A stretch of DNA of 64,000 bases from Bdellovibrio bacteriovorus W (lineage in GTDB: Bacteria > Bdellovibrionota > Bdellovibrionia > Bdellovibrionales > Bdellovibrionaceae): positions 868,001 through 932,000 of the forward strand of contig CP002190.1 in assembly GCA_000525675.1 (NCBI GenBank). The letters run 5' to 3'. Below are positions 41,487 through 50,417 of the stretch, one piece after another. The notes beneath the pieces are model-generated. The model did no database searches and had not been told where the DNA came from. It saw nothing but the letters and a program-made list of their open reading frames with translations. The position numbers and the translations under genes were made by a program. Position 1 is the first letter of the stretch. Each line of letters opens with the position of its first letter.

Positions 41487-42770
41487 TTAGGCTTTACGGT
41501 TAAGACGGGTGGCCATACCTTTTGGTAATGTGAAGGTCACCCAATCTCCCTCGCGCTCACGCTTCATTTCTTTCGTGTTCACAGGTGTCTCCAGAGCAAA
41601 TTCTTCTCTGAAAGTCTGATAGTTGGATGTCGAAACAGACTTATTATCGCTCTCTACTTTATCTTTGAACGAACGCTGACCCGAAACAGTCACTTTGTTT
41701 TCTTGTACGCTCACTCTGACTGTGTCTTTTTCATGTTCAGGGATATAGGCCTTAAAAAAATAATAATCTGGATTCTCGCGCAGCTCACTTCCACGGTCTT
41801 CTACTTTATAGAACGGATCATCTTTGCGATCCGAGTATTTTGCAGCCGCTTTTGCAAAGTCTTTTTTGGTCTCGGCTAAAGAACGAGTGAAGTTCTGCTT
41901 TTGAATATTTAAAGACTCTTGCTGCGCAAGTTCGTTCTTTTGGTAGGTACTTTTAAAACGTTCGTTTTGATTGCGAAGTTGGTTTTCATTGTTAACTTTT
42001 TGTTTCTCAAGGCGCTTTGAATACTGATCAATGAGCGCTTCTTCTTTGGCTTCCCAATAGTTTTGAGCTTGGCCATAGCGCTTTTCGATATTCTCATTAA
42101 AGCGTTCTAGTTTGCCTGCATGAGATTTCTCTGCTTGCTCGATTTTGTCTTCGCCACGATTCCAGGTTTTATCAAACTCTTCTTGGATCTCTTCCTTCAG
42201 CTTTGTTTGCGTGAGTCGGCCTCTCTCAATTTCAGTCTTATTGGCAAGAGCGTTTTGTTCTTTGAGATTTTGTAAGCGTTTCTCACCTAAGCTAATGGCG
42301 GTATGAAGTTGAGAACTATGATGTTGCTTAGCTGCTGCAAGATCATTGGTGCCCTTGGCGTTGACTTGCTCAAGGCGATATTCAGAATCGGCCTGTGCTT
42401 GTTTGACTCGTTGTTGGCCGTAGTTTTTCATCTCTTCAAGATTTTGTTCGTTCTTATTGCGTGTCGATTGCAGTCTCTCATTGTAAGAATTTGAGAGAGA
42501 TTGTGTCGAAGCGCGGTAGTTCTGACCAATGCGCTCGCGCTCTTTGCTTGCAGTTTCGATTTGCTCTTGTTGACGCTGACGAATGTGATTGATCGCTGCA
42601 TCGCCCTCAGTGATCACACTTTCTTTTTTTGCGCCGTAATAGTTTTTAAGAGAATTAATTTCCTGTTCGTTCTTTTGAACAAGTTCTTGGCGCTTACGAG
42701 CATACTCTGCTTGTAAGTCATTGAGTTCGGCCTGCTGTGCTTTTCGTGACGAATTGTCTATCGACGACAT
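41487..42770 (-). CDS. Long coiled-coil protein with C-terminal alpha-crystallin (Hsp20-like) domain
   Basis: A 427-aa protein. Residues about 8-310 form a nearly continuous charged coiled coil (rich in Glu, Gln, Lys, Asn and Arg, with almost no Pro). Residues about 335-422 match the alpha-crystallin domain: YYFFKAYIPEHEKDTVRVSVQENKVTVSGQR, then FREEFALETPV and WVTFTLPKGMA, corresponding to beta-strands 2 to 9 of small heat-shock proteins. There is no signal peptide. Typical Hsp20 proteins are 140-200 aa with a short N-terminal arm, so the long rod is unusual. It may be a filament- or scaffold-bound holdase (inference). Confidence 0.82.
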   Translation of the reverse strand: MSSIDNSSRKAQQAELNDLQAEYARKRQELVQKNEQEINSLKNYYGAKKESVITEGDAAINHIRQRQQEQIETASKERERIGQNYRASTQSLSNSYNERLQSTRNKNEQNLEEMKNYGQQRVKQAQADSEYRLEQVNAKGTNDLAAAKQHHSSQLHTAISLGEKRLQNLKEQNALANKTEIERGRLTQTKLKEEIQEEFDKTWNRGEDKIEQAEKSHAGKLERFNENIEKRYGQAQNYWEAKEEALIDQYSKRLEKQKVNNENQLRNQNERFKSTYQKNELAQQESLNIQKQNFTRSLAETKKDFAKAAAKYSDRKDDPFYKVEDRGSELRENPDYYFFKAYIPEHEKDTVRVSVQENKVTVSGQRSFKDKVESDNKSVSTSNYQTFREEFALETPVNTKEMKREREGDWVTFTLPKGMATRLNRKA

Positions 42771-42802
42771 AAGGACATTGTATCAAAAAGATACATAAGT
42801 CC

Positions 42803-43120
42803 CTAAGGGGAGCTATCGTCCTCGGCCTCATTCTGGCCCTTTGGGTTGGGACAGAAGTTTTTGAATTGGTCCGTTCGACCATAGCAGCGCCAAGTATCGA
42901 TATAGACCACGGCTTCATTGGCGGCGACAGAGTAGTATTGGCGATATTGAATGGGGTCCAAGGTGCTTTCCACCAGACGAAAGTCAGAACCTTCTTCTTC
43001 GCTACTATCGGGCGAACGATTTTCTATCTTATAGATTTTAAGCAAAAAGACTCGGTACTCGGCCGAAGCGGAGCCTGTGTAGAGTATAAATAGAAGAATC
43101 AAAGAGATTCGCGAAAGCAT
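42803..43120 (-). CDS. Small secreted protein, unknown
   Basis: A 105-aa protein with a signal peptide (cleavage near GSASA). The mature region (EYRVFLLKIYKIENR, VESTLDPIQYRQYYSVAANEAVVYIDTWRCYGRTDQFKNFCPNP) has two Cys and a conserved-looking aromatic stretch. The C-terminus is acidic. No family is recognised. It is located between two minus-strand hypothetical genes and may share transcription with the upstream 104-aa gene. Confidence 0.65.
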   Translation of the reverse strand: MLSRISLILLFILYTGSASAEYRVFLLKIYKIENRSPDSSEEEGSDFRLVESTLDPIQYRQYYSVAANEAVVYIDTWRCYGRTDQFKNFCPNPKGQNEAEDDSSP

Positions 43121-43156
43121 GCTCCCTTATCGGCCAAGCCTAAAAGGGACTTAATT

Positions 43157-43471
43157 TTAATGTTTTTCGTTATTGGCGCGAACGGTATTTTCAACGATAT
43201 GAAAGTAAGCTCTCACAAGCATGTGGTAAGCTTCGGGCTCTAAAGCTTGCAGATAGGCCATTTTCTCAAAATAGGTCTTTTTAGTGATGAGTTCTGTCAT
43301 GACGTCTTGGACCTTCTTCATTTTGTCGAAACTGTAAAAGTCCGTGTCATCCTTCACTTCGCGCAAGGCTTCGGCGATAGAATCGTTGTCAAAAAGGACG
43401 TGAACACCCATGGCTGAATGTGAAAGCAGGGCTTCCATTCTCTCCAGATTTGTCTCATCGATATTGACCAC
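43157..43471 (-). CDS. Small helical cytoplasmic protein, unknown
   Basis: A 104-aa protein, acidic, without signal or TM. It is mostly helical in appearance (NLERMEALLSHSAMGVHVLFDNDSIAEALREV; KVQDVMTELITKKTYFEKMAYLQALEPEAYHMLVRAYFHIVENTV). SD AGGAGG lies 6 nt before the ATG, which supports expression. It starts divergently from the gene at 43633, with about 160 bp between them. No family is recognised. Confidence 0.7.
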   Translation of the reverse strand: MVNIDETNLERMEALLSHSAMGVHVLFDNDSIAEALREVKDDTDFYSFDKMKKVQDVMTELITKKTYFEKMAYLQALEPEAYHMLVRAYFHIVENTVRANNEKH

Positions 43472-43632
43472 GCAATGCCTCCTGGTTTTGCACTGTACAC
43501 TTAAATGTTCAGTAATAAACTCGGGCGTTGCAAGTCATAATATAACATATTGATAAGGGGCGTCGTGCACTCTTTTTTCTAGTTGTTTGCTTTCATGGTA
43601 TCCTTCGATAATGAAGTATGAAGGAATTAGGC

Positions 43633-44496
43633 ATGGCAAAAACACAATCTCGCGCAAAATCAAAAAAAACCGCTCCTGATGAGAAAGAATATATCTTAGT
43701 TGATGAAGCTGCTGGTCTTATCTTTGCCTCAGAACAAGATATGTTTGGTTATTTTGAAAATGCCATCCAGAAGCTGGAAGGTGAGTACCAATCTCTTCGT
43801 TCGGCCGAAGACTTTTCTGACGAAGATCAAATCAATTTAGAACACTATCTTGAAGCAACTCTCGATGATCCAGATGAAGTTTGGGAAGATGAAAAAGTTG
43901 CTGATGAGTTTCCAGTTTATCACTTCATTCGTGAGTTTGAAGAAGGCAATGAGCGCTTTCATTATGTTGCTACAGCCTATGTTTCCAAAGAAGAAGAGTA
44001 CCCAACATTTGTGTTCATTCATTTCCCGACAAAGATTGAATCACTTCTGCACAACTATCAGCGCGGCGAGCAGGTCTTTGACCGCGAATACGAAGAGTTA
44101 GTCGGTGGATCTATCGAAGGCGATGCACTCGGCGAAGGGGATCCACTTGCAATGGGGCTTTACAGTGCGATGTTAAAAGTTCGCGGTGATAAAGATATTC
44201 CTCAAGAAAACTTTCAAGAGTTTGCAGAGATTCGTGAAGAGACCATTGAGAGCGCTGATGAAATCTGGAGAAAAAATGATCTAGATGGAAACATCCTTGT
44301 GAGTTTCATCAAAGAGTTTCCTGATCATGATGAATACACAGATCTCACTTATATCGCTGTGACTCAAGAAGATGAAGGAAGCAATGTGCACTCTCTTCTA
44401 TTCTCATTCCCGACGACGGACCGCTCTTTAGCGGATCGTTATCGTCAGGGTGAGAATCTGCAGGCAGACGAAGTATCCCAAGAATCAGCCCATTGA
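43633..44496 (+). CDS. Acidic protein with two tandem copies of one domain
   Basis: A 287-aa cytoplasmic protein. After a basic N-terminus (KTQSRAKSKK), two regions, about 45-155 and 175-275, align with each other. DDPDEVWEDE and FPVYHFIREFEEG correspond to SADEIWRKND and ILVSFIKEFPDHD. YVATAYVSKEEE corresponds to YIAVTQEDEG, and FIHFPTKIESLLHNYQRGEQV to LFSFPTTDRSLADRYRQGEN. The pattern (x-D-E-V/I-W, then two beta-strands, then F-P-T) is somewhat like small nuclease-fold domains of the PBECR type, but that is weak. The start at MAKTQ is preferred over ATG 43618 because of AAGGA spacing. The terminator is at 44655. Confidence 0.75.
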   Translation: MAKTQSRAKSKKTAPDEKEYILVDEAAGLIFASEQDMFGYFENAIQKLEGEYQSLRSAEDFSDEDQINLEHYLEATLDDPDEVWEDEKVADEFPVYHFIREFEEGNERFHYVATAYVSKEEEYPTFVFIHFPTKIESLLHNYQRGEQVFDREYEELVGGSIEGDALGEGDPLAMGLYSAMLKVRGDKDIPQENFQEFAEIREETIESADEIWRKNDLDGNILVSFIKEFPDHDEYTDLTYIAVTQEDEGSNVHSLLFSFPTTDRSLADRYRQGENLQADEVSQESAH

Positions 44497-44500
44497 GGTC

Positions 44501-44622
44501 GGTTGCTGAAAAAGGCCCATCTGACTGCGTTGTCGGCCTTTGGCTTCACTCCAGCGTACATTAAGTACGCTTGCGTTCCAGGCAAAAGCCTCCGCCTTGC
44601 ATCTGAACCTTTTTGAGCAACC
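44501..44622. repeat. 122-bp imperfect palindromic element
   Basis: Terminal inverted repeats GGTTGCTGAAAAAGG and CCTTTTTGAGCAACC differ at one base. Complementarity continues inward (CATCTG/CAGATG-type, GGCTTTTGCC-type segments) to a central GCGTAC-ATTAA-GTACGC. The whole could fold into one long hairpin. Short open frames inside are a by-product. From memory, palindromes with these ends occur in other proteobacterial genomes, which would make it a dispersed REP-like or mobile element. That has not been checked. Confidence 0.75.
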
Positions 44623-44654
44623 TCAGAGCACGGCAAGAGATTTTTAAAAAGCGA

Positions 44655-44684
44655 AAGCCCAACTTTTTGGAGTTGGGCTTTTTT
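44655..44684 (+). terminator. Rho-independent terminator
   Basis: Stem AAGCCCAACT / AGTTGGGCTT with a 6-nt loop and six T. It lies 160 bp beyond the 287-aa gene, past the palindromic element, which suggests that element was inserted between gene and terminator. Confidence 0.8.
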
Positions 44685-44725
44685 GTTCTCCTTTTAACAG
44701 GGGGAGGAGATCGCTTTTTCTTTTA

Positions 44726-45463
44726 TTAGTTTAGGCAGTATGAGTTAGCGATAGAGCGGAAGTCTGTTGCTGTGCTCATGCTTTTGAACGGGTGCAGGTT
44801 TTGAAGGATTGAAGCGCGTTGAGCACCGTAGTTATCAACTGCATAGTGAGCAGGGTTTGCGTGGAACGGTGGTAGTAAGCTATCAACTTGTGAAAGTGTT
44901 ACGTTTGAAGTGCTGTAAAGAGAAACCTTCAAAGCATCATAGTCACCTTGCACGTCGCGTAGATTTACTAGGATATTAACGTTGTTAAAGAAAGCAGAAG
45001 CATCGTTATAACCATAAGAAGTCGCTACAGAAGAAACATCACTCCAGCGAAGTGTTGTTTTCCAATCAGTCAAAACTTGACCGTTTGAGCGAAGAGTTAA
45101 GCGGAATGAAAGTGGAGTTTGATCTAAGCTTGACTGACCTGAAGCATTTGCCATCCATCTCCACATAGCGATGTAGCTGTCATTAGCTGTAAAGCTTGAT
45201 GGAAGTTGCGTGATGCGAGCAAAAACATAGTCCATGCGAACAGTGTTGTTCTCTGTATAGCTTTGCGTGCGCACAGTGATCGAAGAGTTAGAAGCTTGGT
45301 TGCAATACGCAATGGCTCTATTAGAGTCTACAATTTGGTCTACTGGAAGGCGGCTAGAGAAGTCAGTGCCCTGTGGTTGATTGTTGGAACCACACGCTGT
45401 TAATAGAGCCACTGTAGAAAGTGTAAGAGCTGATTTTAAGATGTTTAAAGTTAGCTTGTTCAT
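44726..45463 (-). CDS. Lipoprotein, unknown
   Basis: A 245-aa protein with lipobox LTAC (about C24) and a signal MNKLTLNILKSALTLSTVALL. The mature part is beta-rich with Ser/Thr/Asn-rich strands (SSITVRTQSYTENNTVRMDYVFARI; LSFRLTLRSNGQVLTDWKTTLRWSD) and two distal Cys (AYCNQAS, SYCLN) that may join the ends. The start is at MNKL, since AGGGGG lies 8 nt upstream; an earlier ATG lacks both SD and signal. No family is recognised. Confidence 0.75.
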   Translation of the reverse strand: MNKLTLNILKSALTLSTVALLTACGSNNQPQGTDFSSRLPVDQIVDSNRAIAYCNQASNSSITVRTQSYTENNTVRMDYVFARITQLPSSFTANDSYIAMWRWMANASGQSSLDQTPLSFRLTLRSNGQVLTDWKTTLRWSDVSSVATSYGYNDASAFFNNVNILVNLRDVQGDYDALKVSLYSTSNVTLSQVDSLLPPFHANPAHYAVDNYGAQRASILQNLHPFKSMSTATDFRSIANSYCLN

Positions 45464-45570
45464 TTGGAACCCCCTGTTGCCTTTATACTTAAGCAACTGG
45501 GGTGCCATATTTCACTCTGAAACACCTGTAAAACATATTTAATTACATATACTTACGGTGTTTTTAAAAT

Positions 45571-45639
45571 CTCACCTTGAGTCGATCTCAAGGTGAGTCG
45601 TCGAACCATGTGCTCGGTGACATGAATTGCTGTCACCGA
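45571..45639. terminator. Two tandem perfect hairpins between mutS2 and the lipoprotein gene
   Basis: CTCACCTTGAG/CTCAAGGTGAG (11 bp, 5-nt loop, 45571-45597) and TCGGTGACA/TGTCACCGA (9 bp, 45614-45639). The first is followed on the minus strand by ATTTTAAAAA, so it can terminate mutS2. The second may be an upstream pause or a processing hairpin. Confidence 0.55.
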
Positions 45640-45655
45640 AAGTGTCACTGTGTTT

Positions 45656-47989
45656 TTATGAGTCACCAAGTTCAGCCCAAGTAATTCCATCACCGCCACC
45701 ATCGCGAGCGCCAGCTTTCCATTTCTTCACGTAGATAGAGCGAGAAAGGTAAGTGCGCACAGCCTTCTTCAGAGCTTCAGTTCCATGACCGTGAATAATT
45801 TTGATACGGTCTTCGCGATTGTTGGCGGCTTTATCCAAAGCGACCTCTAACTCTGACAAGGCTTCGTCCACGGTTTTACCACGGAGATCCAACGCTTTTT
45901 CCTCGTCAGAAAGAGAAACGCTAAACCCGCTACCGCTTTGACGAATAATTTGTGCCGTTGGATTAAAAGGTTTTCCAGGAGGGCGCAAGTCTTGCCAGTG
46001 CAATTGAAGGCGAACCGAACCGGAAAGAATAGAGACTAAGCCCTTTGACGATGGAGTGCTTTGTACGATGCCATCTTGATTCAAAGAGGAAACAAAAACC
46101 TTAGATCCCGATGGGAATTTTTTTGCAAACTCCTCTGCAGACTCAGGAGCGCCAGCTTGAGTAATTGGTTTTGCTTTTACGATTTCTGGCAGCTTGTGTT
46201 TGATCTCTTGCAGTGCTTGGTGTCGTTTGAAAGTGTCAGCAACTTTTGCATGAGCAATCGCTTCTTCGACTTTCTTCTCGGCCTTGCGCACAGTCTTTTG
46301 CAACCAGGCTTCTTTTTCTTTATTAAAATCATTCAAAAGGTTTTCGTACTTGCTCTTTGTCTCTTGAGCTTTGCGAGTCTCTTTGCGCAAGTGTTCTTGT
46401 AAAGAACTGATGTCGCTCTTTAATTGTTCAATCTGTTCTAGACCTTCAAGGCGCGCACGCGTTGCCGGTGCAAGAACTTCAAGAGCTCTTTCAACGATTT
46501 CCTTTGCAACACCAACACGCTTCGCAGTTTGAATGGCTAGCGAATCCCCAGGGATGCCTGCGATGAATTGATAGGTCGGGCGACCTGTGCGTGAATCATA
46601 CTCAAGACTTCCATTAAGGATTCTTGAATCCTCATCCCAACCGGACTTTAAAGGGCCTAAGTGTGAAGTGATCACAGCAAAGACATCTTGCTTTGAATAA
46701 GTTTCGATAAAGGAGCGAGCTAAAGCTGCGCCTTCTTCAGGGTCTGTCGATCCACAAATTTCGTCGAGCAAAATTAAGTTTTGGCGACCTTTTAAGGTTG
46801 CTGCTTTGCCAAGAATTTTTAAGTGCGCTGCAAAGGTACTAAGTTCTTCATCAACACTCTGTGCATCGCCGATACCAATAAGAATCTCTTTGAAGAAAGG
46901 AATCTTTGAAGAAGGGGCTGCGCATACTAAAAGTCCACAGCGCGCCATTTGTGCGGCAAGGCCCATGGATTTCAAAAGGACCGTCTTACCACCAGCGTTG
47001 GGACCGCTGAGAAGTAAAATGCTTTTGTGGTCCTCAAGATGAACCGTGTTTGCGACGACAGGTTTGCCAGATAGTTGTAAAAGCGGGTGGCGAACATCGT
47101 TCAGTTCAAACGTGTCATCAGAAAAGTCGATGGCATTTGCTTTGATAAGAGTTGCAAATTGAGCTTGTGAAAAACGAATATCACAGGACTCCATGAGATC
47201 GCGTGCCATCGCAAAGTTGTCATTCTGAGAAGCTAGGTAATGAGAAAGCTCCGTTAAAAGTCTTTCAATCTCTTCTTCGATATCAACTTCAATTTGGCGC
47301 AGGCGATTGTTATTCGGAATGACTGATTCAGGTTCGATGAAGACCGTTTGTTTTGTGTGAGAGGCTGCGTGAATCACTCCAGGGAGTTGATGTTGCATTC
47401 CACTGCGCACTGGAAGAACCCAGCGGCCTTCGCGAGTTGTTACGTACTTATCTTGAAGAACGTTTTCCATTTGGTGTGCTTTAACCAAACGATCGAGTGT
47501 GTTTTGAACTTCACGTGCAAGGCGCTCTTTTTCACGAAAGAGTTTGTAAAGAGTTTCGCTGGCATCGGCACGAATTTCTCCACCCGGAGTCAGAATCTGA
47601 TCAATCGCGGAAAGTGGTTCTTCCGCATTGAAGATTGTGGAGGCAATAGAAAGAGCCCAATCGTTTTCAACTCCTTGGCAGGCCTCGCGCAAAGCAAGGG
47701 CCTCAAGACAGAAGCTCCGAACATCTTTAATTTCTAAGTTTTTAAGTACGGCTTTCTTGCGTAGGCGAGCAATCCAGTTTGCATAGAGATCAAGGCTTTC
47801 CATATAGGGGCGAATTCCGCCTCCAAGGATTGCCGCAGCGTCGTGAGTTTCTGAAAAACTCTGATAAGCTTCGCGCTCAGAGTTTAATGGGCCCAGTTTT
47901 AATATCTTTTCGCGAGCAACTGCGCTGGTGGCGAAGTTGCGAATACGTTCAAGAACCTCTTGCCAATCAAGCATCACGAGATTTTGCAT
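45656..47989 (-). CDS. mutS2: MutS2 (Smr-domain ATPase)
   Basis: A 777-aa MutS2. The core and clamp helices come first. The ATPase has Walker A GPNAGGKT (about 327-337), Walker B LILLDEICGSTDP, and a long coiled coil (about 510-600, LSKEL-type EQLKSDISSLQEHLRK). The C-terminal Smr domain (about 700-777) has DLRG and IIHGHG. No MutS1 mismatch-binding domain is present. MutS2 proteins suppress recombination or rescue collided ribosomes. SD GAGGAG is present. The start overlaps the end of lnt by 23 nt, so it is the second gene of an operon. Confidence 0.93.
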   Translation of the reverse strand: MQNLVMLDWQEVLERIRNFATSAVAREKILKLGPLNSEREAYQSFSETHDAAAILGGGIRPYMESLDLYANWIARLRKKAVLKNLEIKDVRSFCLEALALREACQGVENDWALSIASTIFNAEEPLSAIDQILTPGGEIRADASETLYKLFREKERLAREVQNTLDRLVKAHQMENVLQDKYVTTREGRWVLPVRSGMQHQLPGVIHAASHTKQTVFIEPESVIPNNNRLRQIEVDIEEEIERLLTELSHYLASQNDNFAMARDLMESCDIRFSQAQFATLIKANAIDFSDDTFELNDVRHPLLQLSGKPVVANTVHLEDHKSILLLSGPNAGGKTVLLKSMGLAAQMARCGLLVCAAPSSKIPFFKEILIGIGDAQSVDEELSTFAAHLKILGKAATLKGRQNLILLDEICGSTDPEEGAALARSFIETYSKQDVFAVITSHLGPLKSGWDEDSRILNGSLEYDSRTGRPTYQFIAGIPGDSLAIQTAKRVGVAKEIVERALEVLAPATRARLEGLEQIEQLKSDISSLQEHLRKETRKAQETKSKYENLLNDFNKEKEAWLQKTVRKAEKKVEEAIAHAKVADTFKRHQALQEIKHKLPEIVKAKPITQAGAPESAEEFAKKFPSGSKVFVSSLNQDGIVQSTPSSKGLVSILSGSVRLQLHWQDLRPPGKPFNPTAQIIRQSGSGFSVSLSDEEKALDLRGKTVDEALSELEVALDKAANNREDRIKIIHGHGTEALKKAVRTYLSRSIYVKKWKAGARDGGGDGITWAELGDS

Positions 47990-49580
47990 TACGAACTCCT
48001 CTAACTAGGATAGCAATAAGAACAAGAATCCAAAGGATCCAATCGAAATTCCCAAACAACACGTAAAGAGTTTGGGGAGCACGCTCTAAGTAAGGCACAG
48101 TGTGTTGTCCCACCCATTCTTCGTGCAGGGGAGACTGTTGTAAAACATCTCCATTGGCTAAAATCACAGTACTAATTCCGGTATTTGTTGAGCGCACCAG
48201 CGGACGGCGAGTTTCAATAGTACGGGCCAATGTCATGTAGAGATGTTGATGGGGTTCAAAGGTTTTTCCGAACCATGAATCATTGGTAACGTTCACAAGG
48301 ATGTTGGCTTTCTTTTTAGAAAGCTGTCTAGAAAATCCTGGGTAAAGACCCTCGTAACAAATTTGTCCACCCCAAAGCAATTGGTCATCATTCGATACAT
48401 TCCATTCTAAAACTTCAGGTCCTTGGCCTCTGCCAAAGTTTGACACGAAGGGAAGCCACTTCAAAAGAATTGGAAAGGTGTCGCTGAGTGGAAGGTACTC
48501 ACCAAAAGCCAAAAGCTCTGTTTTGCGATAAGGCTTATCTAGATTTCTTCCATCCGGGGAAAGCAAGAACAAGGCGTTGTAGGAATTACGATCCTTATTC
48601 TCATCCGTGCGTGGATCTTTTGAGTAAGCTCCTGTGATCAGTGGAATTTGATGTTTCGAAAGACCCGAAACCAAATGCTGATAGTTCGGGCTGTTTGAAT
48701 AGTGCTCATCCAAGTAGTCAGGGTAAGCAGACTCGGGCCAAATTAAAACTTGAGTGTCAGGGTGGCGGGCCATGAGTTCGTCAGTCAGAGACAAGAACTT
48801 AGCAATGATCGTATCTTGATAACCGCGCCCTTGTTCGGCATAAATTTTTTCTAAGTTGCCAATATTGGCCTGAACTATGCCGATTTTCACGCTGGCATCG
48901 GAACGATTCCAATACTTCCCATGGAAGTATCCAGCAAAGTTAAGAACCAAAAACACAAAGACGATCGCGCTTAGGCGCAGAGCTCTTTTTTTACTATCCT
49001 TGTGGTCGATCCAAATTTTCCCAACAAAGGCATTGGAAAGAAGAAGCAGGGCCGAGAGGCCTAAAAATCCAAGAACGTCTGCAAAGTGGTAAACGGGTAG
49101 TTTCTGCCAAAGCAGTGTATAGCCCAAATTCCAATCAAAGATGACGGGCCAAACGCGTTCAAGAAGGGAGTGTAAGATCGCAATGACAAATAGCGTACTC
49201 GTTGCAGAGAGTTGAAACTTCTTTTGTAACCATTTTCCCAAAGTTACTGCGGCAGGAATATAGAGATGCATGAATGCGCAAAAGAGAAGCAGAGCAAGGA
49301 TTGAAACTGACCATGGGAGCTGACCGAATTCATGGGCTGTATACGCAATCCAGTGAAAGCCAATCAGCGTAAGTACGAACTGAGTCAGCCACCCTTTGGC
49401 AAAAGTTGTTCGCAAGTTCTCGGTGTTTTTGACGACATCAATCCAAAGAGGCGCCAAGCAAAACAGCACCGCCCAAGGAGGAAAAGGGATGTAGCTTGTA
49501 CCGATGAGAATTCCTGAGAGAAGCGCCCAACGAAATTCGTAGGCTTTGTACTTGAAAAATTGCAACGTCTTTATCATCAT
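47967..49580 (-). CDS. lnt: Apolipoprotein N-acyltransferase
   Basis: A 537-aa inner-membrane enzyme that adds the third acyl chain to lipoproteins. About seven hydrophobic segments precede a nitrilase-fold periplasmic domain (about 230-490), and a final TM follows near 510-530. The catalytic triad residues are visible: Glu in IWPESAYP, Lys in YRKTELLAFGEYLP, and Cys in GGQICYEGLYP. The many lipoproteins in this window fit the enzyme. No SD is clear; M1 or M2 could be the start. It overlaps mutS2. The zinc-ribbon gene diverges 40 nt upstream. Confidence 0.92.
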   Translation of the reverse strand: MMIKTLQFFKYKAYEFRWALLSGILIGTSYIPFPPWAVLFCLAPLWIDVVKNTENLRTTFAKGWLTQFVLTLIGFHWIAYTAHEFGQLPWSVSILALLLFCAFMHLYIPAAVTLGKWLQKKFQLSATSTLFVIAILHSLLERVWPVIFDWNLGYTLLWQKLPVYHFADVLGFLGLSALLLLSNAFVGKIWIDHKDSKKRALRLSAIVFVFLVLNFAGYFHGKYWNRSDASVKIGIVQANIGNLEKIYAEQGRGYQDTIIAKFLSLTDELMARHPDTQVLIWPESAYPDYLDEHYSNSPNYQHLVSGLSKHQIPLITGAYSKDPRTDENKDRNSYNALFLLSPDGRNLDKPYRKTELLAFGEYLPLSDTFPILLKWLPFVSNFGRGQGPEVLEWNVSNDDQLLWGGQICYEGLYPGFSRQLSKKKANILVNVTNDSWFGKTFEPHQHLYMTLARTIETRRPLVRSTNTGISTVILANGDVLQQSPLHEEWVGQHTVPYLERAPQTLYVLFGNFDWILWILVLIAILVRGVRNAKSRDA

Positions 49581-49620
49581 GGTATTAGTAACACAAAGAG
49601 TGAGTGAGTCTATAGTGAAA

Positions 49621-50412
49621 ATGAAGATCCGTTGTCCACATTGCGCGAAATTATATGAAGTTCAGAGTGAAGATGTTCAGTCGGAAACTCCGCTATTTCA
49701 GTGTATTTCTTGCGAGACTCGTTTTTCATTTATCAACCCTCCAGCGGATCTTCAAAATGTCGTTTGTTTTATAGTGGAAACGGCGAAGACAGAGGTTTCT
49801 GAGGCGGTAGAAGGTGACGCTCATCAGCAACTTTCTACGGATGAAGAGCTTCATGGCGGAACAAAATCCTGCCCAAAATGTGGTGCTCTGAATGGCCGTA
49901 GTTCTAAAGAGTGCTATTCCTGCCACGTGATTTTTGAAAAGTTGGAAGGTCTTCCGACAGATCCCACGCTTCGGGCTCAGCCTTCTTTGGTGAGAAAGTG
50001 GCGCCATCTTCTCGATAATTTTGAAAAAGAGACGCTCCACGATGACTTTATTAAGTCATGCTACGAGTTGGACGCTTTACGCTTTGCATTGATGAAGTAC
50101 TCGGATCTGAAAGAGGCTCAAGGCGGGGACCCGCAGTGTGACCGTATGATCGCACGAATCAATGCGCTGACAGTTGTTGGGCTTTCAGGAAAAAATAAGC
50201 CAGTTTTTGATTCTGCGAAGGAGGCTCGTCCTTCATGGCAAAAGTACCTTTACTGGGCACCATTTGTGGCAAGTTTTATTTTAATCACAATGGGAATGAT
50301 CAATCTAGGTCATCGTAACTTGATCGGCGTCGGAGTGGCTCTTGCTTTCATGGCAGCAGGGCTGATCGTTATGGTGAGAGGGAAGATCTCCCTCTCTGAC
50401 TTCATTAAATAA
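49621..50412 (+). CDS. Zinc-ribbon membrane protein (MJ0042-type N-terminus)
   Basis: A 263-aa protein. The N-terminal CPHCAKLYEV...FQCISCETRF is an MJ0042-type zinc ribbon (about 4-36). A second ribbon follows at about 88-110 (CPKCGALNGRSSKECYSC). A helical segment and two C-terminal TM helices (about 213-230 and 234-252) come next. It is similar in layout to bacterial zinc-ribbon/TM proteins of unknown role. ATG 49621 is chosen because the ribbon begins directly there; a GTG two codons before is possible. Its promoter must lie within or against the lnt start. Confidence 0.8.
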   Translation: MKIRCPHCAKLYEVQSEDVQSETPLFQCISCETRFSFINPPADLQNVVCFIVETAKTEVSEAVEGDAHQQLSTDEELHGGTKSCPKCGALNGRSSKECYSCHVIFEKLEGLPTDPTLRAQPSLVRKWRHLLDNFEKETLHDDFIKSCYELDALRFALMKYSDLKEAQGGDPQCDRMIARINALTVVGLSGKNKPVFDSAKEARPSWQKYLYWAPFVASFILITMGMINLGHRNLIGVGVALAFMAAGLIVMVRGKISLSDFIK

Positions 50413-50417
50413 ATTTC

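Noticed and set aside
44445-44636. A 63-codon frame on the minus strand
   Set aside because: It translates the 122-bp palindromic repeat and has no independent support.
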